Shown one piece after another: positions 12,522-14,898 of a stretch of 14,898 bases of DNA. A program made the translations under genes and the position numbers. How positions within the stretch are numbered: the first letter of the stretch is position 1; every line of letters begins with the position of its first letter. The stretch is from assembly GCA_001598975.1 (NCBI GenBank), contig BBXU01000423.1:1-14898 (forward strand), in the 5' to 3' direction. The DNA is from Parachlorella kessleri (lineage: Eukaryota; Chlorophyta; Trebouxiophyceae; Chlorellales; Chlorellaceae). The notes below the pieces were generated by a model. It was given only the letters and a program-made list of their open reading frames with translations. It searched no databases and was not told the DNA's origin.

Positions 12522-13700
12522 GCAAGGAGCATACATTGCAGGGCAGGTCGCGATCTATGGTGGGGATGGGCATGCGTCAGGGCAGCGAGGTGTAATGTGG
12601 AGAAGTAGGCGCATCCTCCTGGTACCCGCAGCTGGCGCAGACCAGGGGCCATGCCTGGCCTGGCCTGCTGCCACTTTCTGCCCACTTGGGCGTTAGCTTG
12701 GCAGCACACAGTGGTAACCGTGGCTTGTCTGTGAGCTGGCAGGCAGCCTTGCAGGCTCTTGTTGCTGGTACGCCTGGCAGTACACTGCGTGTACAGCCTC
12801 GGCAAGCTGTTGTGAGATAGGAATGTCAAAGCAGACCCGAGCCCCCTCCCTCGCACAGAATTCCTCTCCTGGCTAGCAGAGGCTGTGCACCCAGCATATA
12901 GCATCCTGGCTAGCATGATGACGTGTGGGCATGGGGATGCCAAAGCAGTTGGTGATCAATAAAAACTTGTACAGCAACTCCGAATTTGATGTTTTTAAGA
13001 TGAATGCACGTGACAAGAAGGGGCCAGGCAGCAGTTTGGACAGCAGTGGTGTGGTTTTGGTTGGATGCATGGGAGGTGCGTGCCTGCTGGGCTGCCAGAC
13101 AGACATGGCATGGGGAGCAGAATATGGCAGCATCCCCACAAGCTCAAGTTTTGCATGGTTACCTAATGAACTAATAGGCTTTGTCCTATGATGCAGCCTC
13201 AGCCAGGCAGCACCTGGGCAACTCTTGGTGTTTGCCCATGGTGGCAAGACCCTGGACTGGACGAGTGAGCAAAATTATTTGAAAGCCTGCATGTGCAATG
13301 CAACAGGTTGCTGACTCCCTGCAGCTTGTAAGCCTGCCAAAGGCATGGGGGAGGGTTGCTCAGTGGGGGTGCGTCTGTCCACATAGCTCAACCCACTGGG
13401 GGAACTCCTCGACTTAGGCACCCCGTCCTACCGAGCTGTACCTCGCCTGGGACCACATAGGGAATGAGATGAGTAAATGGGGAACTGGATTATCAGAGTG
13501 CGAGAACGGGTGCCGTCAAGGCGAGAATTGTCGATCCACCAAGCATCCGCTGGCCCCAACCCCAAACCCTGGACCCATCCCACTCATCCAAAGCTTAGGA
13601 TGAGCTACTTGCGGTAAGCGGAGCCTTGTACAGCCCCTTCGCGTGCTGTATCAATCTCTTATTGTTTCCATTCGTTTTCTGGTGGATAGCGAGTGGAACA
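12522..13700. other. Intergenic region between the prolyl-tRNA synthetase and transketolase genes
   Basis: About 1.2 kb with no convincing coding exon. TGTAA at 12591-12595, some 70 nt after the synthetase stop, is its likely polyadenylation signal. The remainder should hold the transketolase promoter and 5' leader. An open frame around 12925-13191 shows no family resemblance or codon bias. No clear TATA box, tRNA or repeat was found. Confidence 0.6.
12591..12595 (+). terminator. TGTAA polyadenylation signal for the prolyl-tRNA synthetase gene
   Basis: Exact TGTAA, the chlorophyte polyadenylation signal, about 70 nt downstream of the TAA stop codon at 12519-12521. Confidence 0.65.
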
Positions 13701-14873
13701 ATGGAGACCACCATGACCAGGATGTCCGTCCAGCAGCGCGGTGTGGTGGCTAGGCCCCACACCCACAAGCAGCTGGTTGGCAGGACGGCTAGGGGGCAGC
13801 GCATGGTTGTCAGGGCTGCCACCACTCTGGTAGCCCCCCCTGCTCAGGGCGAGCTCAAGACCGCTGACCCCAAGCAGGCGGAGCTGTCTATCAAGTGAGC
13901 CAAGCGCAGCGATGCTTCGTGCTTGGCCAATCCTGGGGACCGTGTTGGGAATTGCGCAGAAGTGGATAGGGCTGGTGCATGCCCGGGGCTAGATCACGGT
14001 CGACGCAAGCTATCAAACTAAGCCGACATTTGGCGAGTTGGTTGAGATGTTTAGGACTAGGCTTCCTTGGATGCGGCTTCGCTTGAGATCGGTTTCTGGC
14101 ATGCTGCGTCTGGGGCGTCAGCAGGTGCCCTAAGGCTGGCCAGGTTAGCCTAACATCAGCTGGCAATGCATTCTCATCCGGCGCTGTTTCAGCCATGGCT
14201 GCCTGAGCAAACGCCTTGTGCCGTCTTTGCAGCGCCATCCGCTTCCTGTCCATTGACGGCGTGAACGCCGCCAACTCTGGCCACCCTGGCCTGCCCATGG
14301 GCTGCGCCCCCATGAGCTTTGTGCTGTTCACTGAGTTCCTCAAGGCCGACCCCAAGGACCCCAAGTGGCCCAACCGCGACCGCTTTGTGCTGTCTGCCGG
14401 ACATGGCTCCATGCTGCAGTACTCCCTGCTGCACCTGATGGGCTACGACATGGGGGTGCGTGGCTGGCGATTTGTGGGCGTGTTATTTGAGAGCCAGGCA
14501 TTGGGTGTGTGGGGCCATGTAACAGTGGCAGCATTCGTTGGGGTGGCAGATGGACTGGCGGACAGTGAGTGAGGAGGGAGTAAGGAGCAGAGGAAGCCAC
14601 ATGGACAACACAGCGAAAACTGTCCCGCTGTGGACGCAGGCAGTCAGGATGGGGCATAGAGGGAATGTCACGTGCTTTGCTTACTTCGCCGCCGTGAAGA
14701 CGTGAGGTGCAGAGAGCGGACTTCTGCTCCGCCATATGCGCACATTGAAACTTGGAGGGTCAAGTCTTGGTTTTGGTTGCAGATTGAGGACCTGAAGCAG
14801 TTCCGGCAGTGGGAGAGCAAGACCCCCGGCCACCCCGAGAACTTCCTCACCAAGGGTGTGGAGGTGACCACCG
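13701..14873 (+). CDS. TKL: Plastid transketolase, 5' part (continues past the window)
   Basis: Three exons are visible: 13701-13894, 14233-14455 and 14783-14873. A GTGAGT donor at 14874 leads out of the window, so the gene is cut by the window end. Transketolase transfers two-carbon ketol groups with thiamine diphosphate and works in the Calvin-Benson cycle and pentose phosphate pathway. Exon 1 encodes a basic, Ser/Thr/Arg-containing presequence typical of chloroplast targeting, with a possible cleavage near VVRA-A (residue 39). Family landmarks follow: [19 protein letters not shown] (H82), [21 protein letters not shown] (H122), [12 protein letters not shown], then [15 protein letters not shown] and GVEVTTG. 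The two His residues correspond to conserved active-site and cofactor-region histidines. ATG 13701 was chosen as the first ATG of the open presequence; ATG 13713 is also in frame. About 168 residues of an expected 700 or more are present. Confidence 0.95.
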
Positions 14874-14898
14874 GTGAGTCTGACGCGGGGGTCGGGGG

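Noticed and set aside
12925..13191. 88-codon open frame in the intergenic region
   Set aside because: No ATG at the frame start, no codon bias, no recognisable motif, and it lies in the expected transketolase upstream region.

Overview
The window looks like nuclear DNA of a green alga, most likely a chlorophycean (Chlamydomonas, Haematococcus or Scenedesmus type). The reasons are dense short introns in every gene, TGTAA-type polyadenylation signals, CAG/glutamine tracts inside coding exons, moderately high GC, and plant-type organellar proteins (a plastid-type transketolase and a PRORS1/OVA6-type prolyl-tRNA synthetase). All gene models below were built by hand from splice signals, reading phase and family similarity recalled from memory. 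No search was run.

Layout. (1) ~267-823 (+): the 3' part of a small protein that may be an OB-fold protein of the RPA14 type; its 5' end was not found. (2) 1564-3306 (-): complete five-exon gene for cytosolic ribosomal protein uS13 (RPS18), convergent with (1). (3) 3499-6660 (+): seven-exon gene sharing a 192-bp divergent promoter region with RPS18. It appears to encode a single 626-residue protein with an N-terminal P-loop kinase, a long Gln-rich linker and a C-terminal FCP1/NLI-IF-type HAD phosphatase. (4) 6800-8002 (-): complete three-exon prefoldin subunit 2, convergent with (3). (5) 8425-12521 (+): nine-exon organellar prolyl-tRNA synthetase, divergent from prefoldin 2 across about 420 bp. 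(6) 12522-13700: about 1.2 kb with no recognised gene. (7) 13701-14873 (+): first three exons of plastid transketolase, running off the window end.

The genes do not form a pathway. They are housekeeping functions (translation, protein folding, Calvin cycle) plus one unusual bifunctional enzyme. The most interesting object is gene (3). Its kinase and phosphatase halves look like two neighbouring genes because an in-frame TGA follows the kinase and linker. That TGA lies inside a good GTGAGC splice donor, and splicing to 4972 restores the reading frame and completes the phosphatase's catalytic motif I. The resulting order, kinase then phosphatase, is that of T4 polynucleotide kinase-phosphatase, but with an FCP1-like phosphatase module. 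A second theme is introns with GC rather than GT donors: two are required to keep conserved motifs intact, and two more are probable.
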